From: Mycobacterium sp. 1100029.7 | GTDB taxonomy: Bacteria > Actinomycetota > Actinomycetes > Mycobacteriales > Mycobacteriaceae | Reading direction: 5' to 3' | DNA length: 64,000 bases | Assembly (NCBI RefSeq): GCF_001665235.1 | Contig: NZ_LZSC01000048.1 | Span: 1 to 64,000, forward strand | Shown here: positions 52,226 to 60,903 of the stretch, piece after piece | Layout: every line of letters starts with the position of its first letter | Numbering within the stretch: the stretch's first letter is position 1 | The notes under the pieces: generated by a model | Told to the model about the DNA's origin: nothing | Databases searched by the model: none | What the model saw: only the letters and a program-made list of their open reading frames with translations | Position numbers and translations under genes: made by a program

Positions 52226-52897
52226 TCAGAACAGCTGCGAACCCCGTTCGGCGCCATCCGATTCCTTGCGATCCTGGGCACCGTCGTCATTGCCTTGCCC
52301 CACCGAACCCAGCGAAGAGCCCAGCGAACTCAGCGTGCTCAACGGGGCGCTGCCCGCGCCGAGCAGTGATGACGCGGCGCTCATCGCCGTCGGCATGGTC
52401 GTGGCCGCCCCCGCCGCCGGGGCCGGAGCCGCGACAACCCCGTCGAGCAGACTGGCCATCGCCGCGGTCCGGGCCGGAGTTCCCGCCGCACCGGGCACCG
52501 CCTCGGCCCGCAGCAGTCCGGCGCCCGTGCTGACGGGATTCACCCACGGCGCCGACGCGGCGACGTGGGTGAATTCGACCGTGCTGGTGTGCGCCGCGTT
52601 GGCCGCCAGCTGACCGGCGGCGGTCGCGTCGGTCTGGGCGTACATGCGGGTGATGTTCACCAGCGCCGCGCCGGTGCGCGCTATCTCCTGATGCGCAGCC
52701 GCGTGCGCGGCCAGCGCCTTGGCCGCCTCGGCGGCGAACGCCGCGGCTGCCTGAGCCGAAACCTCTTCGGCGCCAGCCGGTATCAGTGCGGTCACCGCCG
52801 GTGCCGACGCGGCGCCGGCCGCGATGGCGGCGGCACCCATCTCCGTCAACTGGGCGCCGATGAGAGCGACCGCCGGATCGTGCGACATCGAGGTCAT
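52226..52897 (-). CDS. PE-family protein (PE15-like, Ala-rich)
   Basis: A 223-residue protein. The N-terminal ~95 residues are a PE-like helical hairpin (AVTALIPAGAEEVSAQAAAAFAAEAAKALAAH, with the following AALVNITRMYAQTD). A Pro/Ala-rich linker and the tail GQGNDDGAQDRKESDGAERG follow. PE proteins are type VII secretion substrates that pair with PPE partners. No PPE gene is adjacent, so the partner is unknown. The ATG at 52897 (MTSMSHDPAV) has AGGA 5 nt upstream. The run between stop and the upstream gene is only 21 bp, convergent. Confidence 0.85.
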   Translation of the reverse strand: MTSMSHDPAVALIGAQLTEMGAAAIAAGAASAPAVTALIPAGAEEVSAQAAAAFAAEAAKALAAHAAAHQEIARTGAALVNITRMYAQTDATAAGQLAANAAHTSTVEFTHVAASAPWVNPVSTGAGLLRAEAVPGAAGTPARTAAMASLLDGVVAAPAPAAGAATTMPTAMSAASSLLGAGSAPLSTLSSLGSSLGSVGQGNDDGAQDRKESDGAERGSQLF

Positions 52898-53010
52898 GTG
52901 CGTCCTGCTCCTAGAGGTGTGTGCGGACAGCATGGCGGAATGCCTCGATTCTACCGAGGGGCCGGCGGCCACCAGGCACGAATTGCGAACGGCGGCCAGG
53001 GCAGAGCCAC

Positions 53011-53832
53011 TCAGAGGTAGGTCAACAACCGGGAGGTGAATTCCTCGGGATGTTCTCGATGCATGAAGTGTCCGCCGGGAACCTCTTCGACGATGTACTC
53101 GCCGGAAAACATCCGCGCGGCACCCCGATAGTCCGAAGGCTGGGCGACCGGATCATCCAGTCCGGCGAAGACGACCGTCGGTACTCCGATCCGTTTCTTC
53201 AGTGACGCGCTCGGGGCGGGGGAGAGCTTGCGGTAGTAGCCGAATGCGGCGTCGCGGCTCGCCGGGTTCGCGAAGCTGGCTCGTACGGCGTCGAACTCGC
53301 TCGGATCGGGATTCCATGCCGGCGACCAACGTCGACAGATCGCGGGAATCGCCGCGAAGTCGTTGCGCGCGAAGCGGTTCGCCGCACCCGGGAGTTTGTA
53401 CGTCGCGAAGTGTCGGACACCCCAGATTTTCCGCAGCGTGGGCCTCAGTGCCGCCGGGTGTGGGATGCCGATGACGAAGAGCTTGTTCACCCGGTCCGGG
53501 CCGAGGGCGGCTGCGCCGTATGCGGCAGAAGCTCCCCAATCGTGCCCGATCAGGACGGCGTCGCGAGCGCCGAGCGCTTCGATCAACGCCAGCGGATCAC
53601 GCGCCAGGGTCTCTTGATCCGCGTCGCGATCCGGGATCCCGCTGGGGTCATAGCCACGCATGAACGGGCTCACCGCGCGGTAGCCCTTGGCAGCGATTCG
53701 TGGGCGCAGCTGATCCCAGGAATGAGCGGTGTCGGGAAATCCGTGCAGCAGCAGCACGAGGGGCCCCGAGCCCTCCTCGAGATAGGCGAATCTGAGCCCG
53801 TTCGCCTCGACGAAATGCACCGAATCAGCCAT
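53011..53832 (-). CDS. Epoxide hydrolase (alpha/beta fold)
   Basis: A 273-residue epoxide hydrolase. The oxyanion HGxP motif is LLLHGFPDTAHSWD, the nucleophile elbow is LIGHDWGASAAYGA with Asp as nucleophile, an acid residue lies in VVFAGLDDPVAQPS, and the His is in VPGGHFMHREHP. The cap-domain segment YKLPGAANRFARNDFAAIPA is present. It would open fatty or aromatic epoxides. The ATG at 53832 is favoured, giving MADSVHFVEANGLRF. It is separated by 115 bp from the epimerase gene, which is divergent. Confidence 0.9.
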   Translation of the reverse strand: MADSVHFVEANGLRFAYLEEGSGPLVLLLHGFPDTAHSWDQLRPRIAAKGYRAVSPFMRGYDPSGIPDRDADQETLARDPLALIEALGARDAVLIGHDWGASAAYGAAALGPDRVNKLFVIGIPHPAALRPTLRKIWGVRHFATYKLPGAANRFARNDFAAIPAICRRWSPAWNPDPSEFDAVRASFANPASRDAAFGYYRKLSPAPSASLKKRIGVPTVVFAGLDDPVAQPSDYRGAARMFSGEYIVEEVPGGHFMHREHPEEFTSRLLTYL

Positions 53833-53947
53833 GACTTGGTGGACGTTACGCCGATGACGGTGGTGCGGCGAGCCCCCGCTGACCCCGTGGTGGAGCGTGC
53901 TGACGCCCACCGGCGGACAGCGCCGAAGCGTCGCTTACCATCAGCGC

Positions 53948-54850
53948 ATGCGCGGCTCAAAGATCCTGATCACCGGCCCGACCGGACAAGTTGCCACCCC
54001 CGTCGCCAAGGCGCTGGCAGCCGAGAATGAAGTATGGGGCATCGCCCGATTCACCAATCCCGCGGTTCGCGACGATCTCGAGAAGTCCGGCGTGCGGTGC
54101 CAGACGGTGAACCTGGCCGCAGGCGATTTCAGCAGTCTCCCAGACGACTTCGACTACGTGCTGAACCTCGCGGTGGCCAAGAGCGGCAATTGGGACAAGG
54201 ATCTGGCGGCCAACGCCGAATCCGTGGGACTTCTGATGGCGCACTGCCGCAACGCAAAGGCGTTCGTGCACTGCTCATCTGGGGCCGTCTACGACCCGCC
54301 GGACGACGAAATCCGCACCGAGTCCGCCGCGTTGGGCGACAATCACAAGCCGCTGTTCCCCACCTATTCGATTTCGAAGATCGCCGGCGAGGTCGTTGCC
54401 CGGACCATGGCACGCACCCTGAATGTGCCCACCACCATCGCCCGGCTGAACGTCCCCTACGGCGACAATGGCGGCTGGCCGTTCTACCACATGGAGATGA
54501 TGTTGGGCGGCATCCCGATTCCCGTTCCGCCCGGCGGCCCGGCCCGCTACACCCCGATCCACGAAGACGACATCATCGCCACCATCCCGAAGCTGTTCGA
54601 GGTGGCGTCGGTCCCGGCCACCACGCTCAACTGGTGCGGCGAGCAGGCGGTCAGCCTGCAGGACTGGTGTACCTACCTGGGGTCCCTGGTCGGCAAGGAG
54701 CCGGTGTTCGAGGAAAGCGCGCAGGCGCTGCGCGGCAACCCCACCGACGCCAGCCGGATGCGCGAACTCGTCGGAGCGGCCACGGTCGACTGGCGCGACG
54801 GTATGCGGCGCATGGCGTCGAAGTTCCACCCCGAGCTGGTCCAGGCCTAG
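53948..54850 (+). CDS. NAD-dependent epimerase/dehydratase family protein
   Basis: A 300-residue extended SDR. The N-terminal [20 protein letters not shown] is the dinucleotide-binding motif. The catalytic-region YxxxK appears as [15 protein letters not shown] near residue 140, and [22 protein letters not shown] is the second strand pair. The rest is typical of NAD-dependent epimerases. Sugar epimerase activity is not implied, as many actinobacterial members act on steroids or lipids. It converges on the HOT-type dehydrogenase with stops 4 bp apart. Confidence 0.87.
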   Translation: MRGSKILITGPTGQVATPVAKALAAENEVWGIARFTNPAVRDDLEKSGVRCQTVNLAAGDFSSLPDDFDYVLNLAVAKSGNWDKDLAANAESVGLLMAHCRNAKAFVHCSSGAVYDPPDDEIRTESAALGDNHKPLFPTYSISKIAGEVVARTMARTLNVPTTIARLNVPYGDNGGWPFYHMEMMLGGIPIPVPPGGPARYTPIHEDDIIATIPKLFEVASVPATTLNWCGEQAVSLQDWCTYLGSLVGKEPVFEESAQALRGNPTDASRMRELVGAATVDWRDGMRRMASKFHPELVQA

Positions 54851-54854
54851 CGGT

Positions 54855-56162
54855 TCACCAGTAGGTCATGGCCTGACCGAACAACTCGGCCAGGACCGGC
54901 TTGCTCATCTCGCGCGGGGCGTTCTGCAGCAGCCGCTGCTGCGGGAAGGCACCGTCGGCCAGCGCGGCGATGTCGTCGTCGGTGTAGCCCACGCCGCGCA
55001 GGCCGTTGGGCATACCGACCGCGCGCATGATGCGGATGATTTCGGTAGCCAGCACTTCGCCCGCGTCGTCGCGACCGGCGCCGCGGGTGTCGGCGCCGAG
55101 CAACCGCGCCGCCTCGGTGTGGCGCTGCGGACTGGCGGAAGCGGTGAAACGAAACACCGCGGGCGCGTTGACAATCACCGACATGCCGTGGGGCACCAAC
55201 GGCTCCTCGGGCGGATAGCCCGAGGGGCGGAAGTCGCGCACCAGCCCCGCCACGGCGTAGGCCATGCCGTGCGGCGCGTGCACGCCGGCGTTGCCGAAGG
55301 CGATGCCGGCAAGCGTTGCGGCCCACATCATCTGCTCGCGCGCCGCGCTGTCGGAAGCATCACGCACCGCGGGCTCCAGGTTGGAACCCAGCACCCGCAG
55401 CGCCTCGCTGCAACCGAGATCGCTCCACGGGTTGGCGCCCTGACTCATCGGGCGCAGACTCGGGCGCGGGGCCGCGGGCCGGTGCACGTAGGGGCGCGCG
55501 GTGTAGGACTCCAGGGCGTGGGACAGCACGTCCAGGCCTGCCGCGGCGACGACCTCGCCGGGCAGACTCGCGGTGCAATCGGGATCGACGAGCGCTTCGG
55601 TCGGCCGCAACGCGGGCGACGCGATTCCCGTCTTCACCGTCAGCGACAGCAGGTCGAAGATCGCGATGCCGGTGACCTCGCTGCCGGTGCCCGCGGTCGT
55701 GGGACAGGCGATGTGCGGCTTGAGCGGTCCGGGGACCGGATTCCCTTCGCCGATGGGCGCATTGACGTAGCTGAGGAAGTCCGCCGGATGGGTGGCGTAC
55801 AGGTTGGCGGCCTTACAGGTGTCGATCACCGAACCACCGCCCAGTGAGACATAGCCGTCGGGGTTAGCTTCCCGGGCGAAGCGTGCCGCGTCGGCGAAGG
55901 ACGCATCCGTCGGCTCGACATGGACGTCGGTGTAGGTGACCACGTCCAGGCCGGCCGCCCGCAGCGAGTCGCGCGCGGTGGCGAAAATCGGCAACGCGGC
56001 GACACCGGCATCGGAGAACAGCGCCACCCGCCGCAGGCCCAGCGCGCCGGCCCGTTCGCCCAACTCCGCCAGACAACCGCGGCCGAATGTGATTCGGGAC
56101 GAGTCGACGGTGAAGGCTCCGTCGCAGCCGGGGGCAACCTCCGGGAATTCACAGCACGCCAT
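54855..56162 (-). CDS. Iron-containing alcohol dehydrogenase, hydroxyacid-oxoacid transhydrogenase-like
   Basis: A 435-residue group III alcohol dehydrogenase. [14 protein letters not shown] is the NAD-binding motif, and the metal ligands are in [20 protein letters not shown] and the [12 protein letters not shown] region. The insert [20 protein letters not shown] and the following [16 protein letters not shown] are typical of the human ADHFE1/HOT group, which couples 4-hydroxybutyrate oxidation to 2-oxoglutarate reduction. The gene lies 19 bp after the TetR gene on the same strand, so TetR and the dehydrogenase form one unit. Substrate is inferred from family only. Confidence 0.88.
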   Translation of the reverse strand: MACCEFPEVAPGCDGAFTVDSSRITFGRGCLAELGERAGALGLRRVALFSDAGVAALPIFATARDSLRAAGLDVVTYTDVHVEPTDASFADAARFAREANPDGYVSLGGGSVIDTCKAANLYATHPADFLSYVNAPIGEGNPVPGPLKPHIACPTTAGTGSEVTGIAIFDLLSLTVKTGIASPALRPTEALVDPDCTASLPGEVVAAAGLDVLSHALESYTARPYVHRPAAPRPSLRPMSQGANPWSDLGCSEALRVLGSNLEPAVRDASDSAAREQMMWAATLAGIAFGNAGVHAPHGMAYAVAGLVRDFRPSGYPPEEPLVPHGMSVIVNAPAVFRFTASASPQRHTEAARLLGADTRGAGRDDAGEVLATEIIRIMRAVGMPNGLRGVGYTDDDIAALADGAFPQQRLLQNAPREMSKPVLAELFGQAMTYW

Positions 56163-56181
56163 CGGGATCGAAATCTACCCG

Positions 56182-56748
56182 CTATTTGGGTTCGACGACG
56201 CGGGCGGCCGCTTCGACGGCGGCGGCGCGGCGACCGGCGATGACAGTCGGATCCGTCGTCGTGGCCGCGGGATCGGGAAAGTGCGCCCAGCTCAGGGCAA
56301 TCGCGAACAGTAGGACGATCAGTTGCTCGGGGTCCCAAGCCCGGTCGACGTGACCTTGGGCCTGCGCCTGCCGCAGGGCGGCGATGGCCTTCTCGGGCGG
56401 GTGTACGCCGTCCACCTCAGGTTTGTCGAGCGGAAAGCCCTCCAGCCGCGCCCAGGTGATCATCCGGATGTGTTCGGGCCGACGCTGAGCGAGATCGAAG
56501 ACCCCGCCGACGAACTCGGGCACCGCATCAGGGCGCAGCTCGACGGCCCGAAAGAACTCGGCGCCGTCGGTGGCGACCACGTCCCGAAAGAGGGTTTCCT
56601 TGTCACCGAAATGTGCGTAGAGGCGTTCCTTGCTGGCGCTGGCCAGGCGGGCGATGCGGTCGACGCGGGCTCCGGCCAACCCGTACTGGGCGAACTCCGC
56701 GCGCGCCGCTGCGAGGATCTCGTCGCGGAGTTCGGTCTTGGTTCGCAC
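56182..56748 (-). CDS. TetR-family regulator
   Basis: A 188-residue regulator. The HTH is at residues 10-50: LAAARAEFAQYGLAGARVDRIARLASASKERLYAHFGDKETL. The ligand domain is unspecific. The GTG at 56748 (VRTKTELRDEI) is favoured because TATGAT lies 6 nt upstream, giving a leaderless transcript. The frame upstream to 56997 runs through the divergent methyltransferase. An ACGAAC/GTTCGT operator lies 18 bp upstream. Probable targets are itself, the dehydrogenase behind it and the divergent methyltransferase. Confidence 0.9.
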   Translation of the reverse strand: MRTKTELRDEILAAARAEFAQYGLAGARVDRIARLASASKERLYAHFGDKETLFRDVVATDGAEFFRAVELRPDAVPEFVGGVFDLAQRRPEHIRMITWARLEGFPLDKPEVDGVHPPEKAIAALRQAQAQGHVDRAWDPEQLIVLLFAIALSWAHFPDPAATTTDPTVIAGRRAAAVEAAARVVEPK

Positions 56749-56765
56749 GACATCATCATACGCAG

Positions 56766-56779
56766 ACGAACTGGTTCGT
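56766..56779. promoter_or_regulatory. TetR operator between TetR and methyltransferase
   Basis: ACGAAC-TG-GTTCGT, perfect 6-bp arms with a 2-nt centre, lies between the divergent starts at 56748 and 56816. TATAGT at 56784-56789 follows it on the plus strand and is a -10 candidate for the methyltransferase, so repressor binding would cover the -35 region. Confidence 0.75.
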
Positions 56780-56815
56780 TTGTTATAGTGGCGGTAACCA
56801 GAAAGTGAGGCGGTC

Positions 56816-57628
56816 ATGGTCACTGTGAATGTTCTCGAAGAGGCGATTGCGTCGATGCCGAGGGGAGGGTCGCAGGCGTCCTGGCTGGACCGGCGTTTTG
56901 AAACCCGGGCCTTGGAGTATCTCGACCGCGACGACGTGCCGGACGCCGTCAAGCAGAAGGTTATCGGAATGCTCGACCGGTTGGGGACGCTGAACAATCA
57001 GCACGAGGAGCACGCGCGCACGGCATTGAACGTTGTTGCCGACATTCCCAATCCTCGCATCCTGGAACTTGGCGCAGGCCACGGCAAGCTGTCGGCGAAG
57101 ATTCTGCAACTGCATCCAACGGCCACCGTCACCGTCAGCGACGTGAATCCCGATTCGGTGGCCAACATCGCCGGAGGCGATTTGGGCAACCATCCACGGG
57201 CGGAGACCACGATCATCGACGCCACCGCGATCGACGCACCCGACGGCAGCTATGACCTGGTGGTGTTCGCACTTGCGTTTCACCACCTGCCGCCGTCCAT
57301 CGCGTACCGGGCGATCGCCGAGGCGACGCGAGTTGGCGGACGGTTCCTGGTGATCGACCTCAAGCGGCAATCACCGTTGCGCACCTTGCTGTTTCCGGCA
57401 CTGGCCCTGCCTGTCCAACTGACGCGAATGCCATGGTCCTGGATCTGGCCGGGCCTGCACGACGGCTTCATCAGCGCGCTGCGCGCGTACAGCCTGTCGG
57501 CCCTCGAGGAACTCGGTCACGCCGCTGACCCAGGAATGCGAATCGAAACACTGCCCCCGCCGAAGCGCTCCGGCTTACCGTCGCACAGCGTCGTCTTCTC
57601 CCGTTCCGGGTCATCCGACCATGACTGA
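56816..57628 (+). CDS. Class I SAM-dependent methyltransferase
   Basis: A 270-residue methyltransferase. Motif I is ILELGAGHGKLSAKILQLHP, the acidic motif II is VTVSDVNPDSVANI, and motif IV is YDLVVFALAFHHLPP, typical of small-molecule or lipid methyltransferases. The C-terminal half contains hydrophobic segments (LLFPALALPVQLT, MPWSWIWPGLHDGF), which could approach membrane. The stop overlaps the acyltransferase start by 8 bp, so the two are coupled. Together they suggest modification of a membrane lipid. Control is probably by the divergent TetR. Confidence 0.88.
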   Translation: MVTVNVLEEAIASMPRGGSQASWLDRRFETRALEYLDRDDVPDAVKQKVIGMLDRLGTLNNQHEEHARTALNVVADIPNPRILELGAGHGKLSAKILQLHPTATVTVSDVNPDSVANIAGGDLGNHPRAETTIIDATAIDAPDGSYDLVVFALAFHHLPPSIAYRAIAEATRVGGRFLVIDLKRQSPLRTLLFPALALPVQLTRMPWSWIWPGLHDGFISALRAYSLSALEELGHAADPGMRIETLPPPKRSGLPSHSVVFSRSGSSDHD

Positions 57629-58490
57629 GCGCATCGACCTGAAGGCCATGATGGAGCCGAATCAGCGGGTGCAGACGCTGCGCACGGTGCTGGATTCGGT
57701 GAGCGAACGGCTACGCCCCGTTCTCAACCTTTCCCGTCCCTATGTCGACGGTGCCGAGAATCTATCCGTCGACGGACGATTCCTGTTGGTAGGCAACCAC
57801 ACTCAGGCCGGCTCCGAAGTATTCATGATCTCCGACGCGGTGCGGCAGACGATCGGGACCCGGGTGCGTCCGCTGGCCGATCGGCAATTCGGGCGCATGC
57901 GCGGACTGCCCGCCGATCTGATCGCGGCATTCGGCGGCGTGGTCGGCGCACCGGAGACCGCGCGCGAACTGATGACCCACGATCAGACCATTCTGGTGTT
58001 TCCCGGCGGGGGCCGAGAGATTGGGAAGTTCAAGGGCGAGGAGTACACGCTGCGCTGGCAGGGACGCTCGGGATTCGCCCGGATTTCCGTGGAGAACGGG
58101 TATCCAATCGTGCCGGCCGGTTTGGTCGGCGGCGACGACGTGTACCGCAGTTTGACGACCCGCGACAGTGCCTACGCGAAATTCAGTGCGGCACTGGGCC
58201 GTAAGCTGAACGGCCGGCCGGACATGGCGATGCCGTTGCTGCGGGGGATCGGCCCGACCTTGATCCCACGGCCGCAGCGCATGTATCTGCGCTTCGGCGC
58301 ACCGATTGACACCAGCAGACCGCTTGGCATCGGGGCGTCTGAATGGGTAGAGGTCGTGAAGGGGCAGACCCAGCGTGCGCTCGAGCAAATCCTGCTGCAA
58401 TTGCGACAGCTCCGAGACGCCGATCCATATCGGGGCCTCAACCCGCTGGCCTGGCGCGGGGCGATTGCCCCGGACGCCAGTCCATTCTGA
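57621..58490 (+). CDS. PlsC-like acyltransferase
   Basis: A 289-residue acyltransferase. The glycerophospholipid acyltransferase signature is altered: GNHTQAGSEVFMIS has the His with a Glu five residues on in place of the usual HxxxxD. The second motif ILVFPGGGREIGKFKGEEYT is the FPEG-equivalent. QGRSGFARISVENGYPIVPAGL is the third. No signal peptide is visible. The gene overlaps the methyltransferase by 8 bp. It resembles in size and motifs the M. tuberculosis Rv1920 protein, though I cannot confirm orthology. Confidence 0.85.
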   Translation: MTERIDLKAMMEPNQRVQTLRTVLDSVSERLRPVLNLSRPYVDGAENLSVDGRFLLVGNHTQAGSEVFMISDAVRQTIGTRVRPLADRQFGRMRGLPADLIAAFGGVVGAPETARELMTHDQTILVFPGGGREIGKFKGEEYTLRWQGRSGFARISVENGYPIVPAGLVGGDDVYRSLTTRDSAYAKFSAALGRKLNGRPDMAMPLLRGIGPTLIPRPQRMYLRFGAPIDTSRPLGIGASEWVEVVKGQTQRALEQILLQLRQLRDADPYRGLNPLAWRGAIAPDASPF

Positions 58491-58537
58491 TCCGCCACGG
58501 AATCGCGGGCGCGTTGGTCCGCGGGCAAGATGCAGCC

Positions 58538-59008
58538 ATGCCGCTCTACGTGCGCCACACCCGCCAGGCGCGAATCGTCGACCTGCCGCGCCGAATCTGC
58601 GGCAAGCTGGCCGAATACGCCGCGTCTCATCAAGTCGACCTCAACGATGTTCAGGTGTGGCTGACGCACAGCGAAAACCCGCCGGCCAGTACCGTATTCG
58701 GCAAGCTGCTGCGACGGCGTGCCAACCCGGTCGATCCCGACGAAGAGCACTGGACCGCGGTGATACTGCACCCCACCCAACTCCTGGTGGCGACCGACGG
58801 CGCCAAGCGGGGGACGAGCATCCTTTCCGTGCCGTTGGCCCAGGCGTCGGTGACGGCGGCCGCTGACTCGGACGATTCCGCCGGGCTCACGATCACCGGC
58901 TTTCCGGGCGAGCACACCGGCAGTTACTACGTCGGCCTCGGACCCGAACCCGAAGCGGCCGGCTGCGTTGCGGCCGTGCACGCGGCGATCAGCGCGGCCA
59001 AGCGCTGA
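58538..59008 (+). CDS. Conserved hypothetical protein
   Basis: A 156-residue protein starting at ATG 58538. The first half (MPLYVRHTRQARIVDLPRRI and CGKLAEYAASHQVDLNDVQV) looks helical. The second half (HWTAVILHPTQLLVATDGAK, RGTSILSVPLAQASVTAAAD, GLTITGFPGEHTGSYYVGLG) is a beta-rich fold of pleckstrin-like appearance. No signal peptide or cysteine cluster. It lies 47 bp after the acyltransferase in the same direction, so it may belong to that transcript. Function unknown. Confidence 0.75.
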   Translation: MPLYVRHTRQARIVDLPRRICGKLAEYAASHQVDLNDVQVWLTHSENPPASTVFGKLLRRRANPVDPDEEHWTAVILHPTQLLVATDGAKRGTSILSVPLAQASVTAAADSDDSAGLTITGFPGEHTGSYYVGLGPEPEAAGCVAAVHAAISAAKR

Positions 59009-59045
59009 CCCATCCGTGCGTGGAACCTTGACCGCGCTGCACCCA

Positions 59046-59071
59046 GAATGCTAAGCAGGTGCTCAGCATTC
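59046..59071. promoter_or_regulatory. Inverted repeat upstream of aldehyde dehydrogenase
   Basis: GAATGCTAAGC and GCTCAGCATTC are 11-bp arms with one mismatch and a 4-nt centre (AGGT). It lies 53 bp upstream of the aldehyde dehydrogenase start. Such AGCA/TGCT palindromes are common as TetR operators in mycobacterial lipid genes, but no regulator gene is adjacent. Confidence 0.55.
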
Positions 59072-59123
59072 ACGGGCACGGGAGCACCGCGCCTTGATCA
59101 GGGTTGATCAGGAGAGGGAACAG

Positions 59124-60578
59124 ATGTCGACGCAGGCAGTACTAGACGAGCTTAGTAAGCGCCCCGGCTCGGGTGAGGTCATTCCGATCATCAACCCCGC
59201 AACCGAAGAACAGATCACCGAATTCACCGACTGCGGCCAAGATGCGGTCGACGAAGCCGCGGCGCGGGCGAAGTCATCCTTCGAGTCGGGCATCTGGTCG
59301 GATCTGCCCGGCCGCGAGCGGGCCAAAATCCTGTGGAAGATCGGCGACCTGATCGACGAGCACGCCGAGGAATTCGCCCAACTCGACTCACTGAACACCG
59401 GCATGCCGCTGATGCAGGCCCAGCTGCAGATGTCGACCTGCTCGGAGTTCTTCCGCTACTACGCCGGTTGGTGTTCGAAGATCAACGGCGTCGCCTACGA
59501 CGTCAAGACCGACGGCATCGCTACCGACACCTACGTCAACATGCACGCCTACACACTCAAAGAGCCGTACAGCGTGGTCGGGCTGATCTTCCCGTGGAAC
59601 GGTCCCATCTTCAACGCGAGCGCGAAGCTGGCGCCGGCCCTGGCCGCGGGCAGCAGCCTGCTGGTCAAGCCCGCCGAGGAGACCCCGCTGTCGGCGGTGC
59701 TGTTGGACCGGCTCATTCACGAGGCCGGGGTGCCCGAGGGGGTCGTCAACCTGCTGACCGGCTACGGCCACACCGCGGGCGCCGCGATCACCGCGCACCG
59801 CTACGTGCAGAAGGTCGCCTTCACCGGCTCGACGGAGGTCGGCAAGGAGATCGTGCGGGCATCGGCGGACAACCTCAAGAAGGTCACGCTCGAACTCGGC
59901 GGCAAGTCACCGGTGCTGATCTTCGACGACGCCGACCTGAGCAAGGCCATCATGATGGCGTCGCTGGGCATCTTCGTGCACTCCGGCCAGGGCTGCGTGT
60001 GCGGCTCCCGAATCTTCGCGCAGCGAGGCGTCTACGACCAGGTCGTGGAAGGCATCGCGGGAATGGCGAATGCGTTCAAGCTGGGCGCACCGAGTGAGGA
60101 GGGGTGCGTCAGCGGCCCGCTGATCAGCCAGAAGCAGCTGACCCGCGTCATGGGCTTCATCGACGAGGGCCGCAACGACGGCGTCGAGGTGGTCACCGGT
60201 GGTCACCGGCTGGACCGCAAGGGCTACTTCGTGCACCCCACGGTGCTCACCAATGTCGACACCAGCATGCGGCTGTACCAGCAGGAGATCTTCGGGCCGG
60301 TGGTCACCATCCTGCCGTTCGACGATGAAGACGAGGCCGTGGCGTTGGCCAACGACACCACCTACGGCCTGGCGGCCACCGCCTGGACCGAGAACCTGGG
60401 CCGTGCCCACCGGATCATGCGGCGACTGCAGGCCGGCAGTGTCCAGGTGAACTGCCAACTGGTCTTCGACCATGACGTGCCGTTCGGCGGCCACAAGCAG
60501 TCCGGTTGGGGTCACGAGTTCGGCAAAGAAGGCCTCGAGATCTACCTCAAGACGAAGTCGGTTTGGGCTCAGCTCTAA
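59124..60578 (+). CDS. Aldehyde dehydrogenase (NAD(P)+)
   Basis: A 484-residue aldehyde dehydrogenase. The NAD-binding FTGSTEVGKEIVRAS, the catalytic glutamate in VTLELGGKSPVLIF and the nucleophile Cys in HSGQGCVCGSRIFAQ are all present. FPWNGPIFNASAKLAPALAA precedes them. The C-terminal FDHDVPFGGHKQSGWGHEFG is the usual closing motif. AGGAGAGGG lies before the ATG at 59124. The upstream inverted repeat suggests regulation. Its substrate could be a fatty aldehyde from nearby monooxygenases, but this is only inferred from context. Confidence 0.93.
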   Translation: MSTQAVLDELSKRPGSGEVIPIINPATEEQITEFTDCGQDAVDEAAARAKSSFESGIWSDLPGRERAKILWKIGDLIDEHAEEFAQLDSLNTGMPLMQAQLQMSTCSEFFRYYAGWCSKINGVAYDVKTDGIATDTYVNMHAYTLKEPYSVVGLIFPWNGPIFNASAKLAPALAAGSSLLVKPAEETPLSAVLLDRLIHEAGVPEGVVNLLTGYGHTAGAAITAHRYVQKVAFTGSTEVGKEIVRASADNLKKVTLELGGKSPVLIFDDADLSKAIMMASLGIFVHSGQGCVCGSRIFAQRGVYDQVVEGIAGMANAFKLGAPSEEGCVSGPLISQKQLTRVMGFIDEGRNDGVEVVTGGHRLDRKGYFVHPTVLTNVDTSMRLYQQEIFGPVVTILPFDDEDEAVALANDTTYGLAATAWTENLGRAHRIMRRLQAGSVQVNCQLVFDHDVPFGGHKQSGWGHEFGKEGLEIYLKTKSVWAQL

Positions 60579-60598
60579 AGCTATTGTGCCACAACGGA

Positions 60599-60630
60599 AA
60601 GTCCCGGACCCCCAACCAGGTCCGGGACTT
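60599..60630. terminator. Bidirectional terminator between aldehyde dehydrogenase and the small membrane protein
   Basis: AAGTCCCGGACC (60599-60610) and GGTCCGGGACTT (60619-60630) form a perfect 12-bp stem with an 8-nt loop. The stem ends in A-rich and T-rich flanks, suiting termination in both directions between convergent transcripts. Confidence 0.8.
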
Positions 60631-60648
60631 CTTCCAGGGCCGTCAGCG

Positions 60649-60903
60649 TCAAGATCCCCTGTTGTAGCGAGTGAGGAACCCGACCGAGGCCACCGCGGCC
60701 GCCGTGCCGATGACACCCCACAGCACCAACTGGAAAGCCATCGCGCCGAAGAACCAGCCGAATGTCATTGCGATGTAGAGCATCCAGATCAGCCGGAAAA
60801 AGCTCCAGACCGCGAGCAGGCCGGTGCTGATCCCGATGTACAGGCTTCGCTGACGATCGACACGGTTGATCTGCTCTTGGATGCTGGTCGGCACGATGTT
60901 CAT
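60649..60903 (-). CDS. Small two-helix membrane protein
   Basis: An 84-residue protein. Two hydrophobic segments, LYIGISTGLLAVWSFFRLIWMLYI and FGWFFGAMAFQLVLWGVIGTAAAVAS, are joined by a short turn, with a charged N-terminus EQINRVDRQRS and a basic C-terminus LTRYNRGS. The start ATG overlaps the permease stop (ATGA), so it is translationally coupled to the amino-acid permease. It may be an accessory subunit or regulator of that transporter. No family recognised. Confidence 0.82.
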   Translation of the reverse strand: MNIVPTSIQEQINRVDRQRSLYIGISTGLLAVWSFFRLIWMLYIAMTFGWFFGAMAFQLVLWGVIGTAAAVASVGFLTRYNRGS

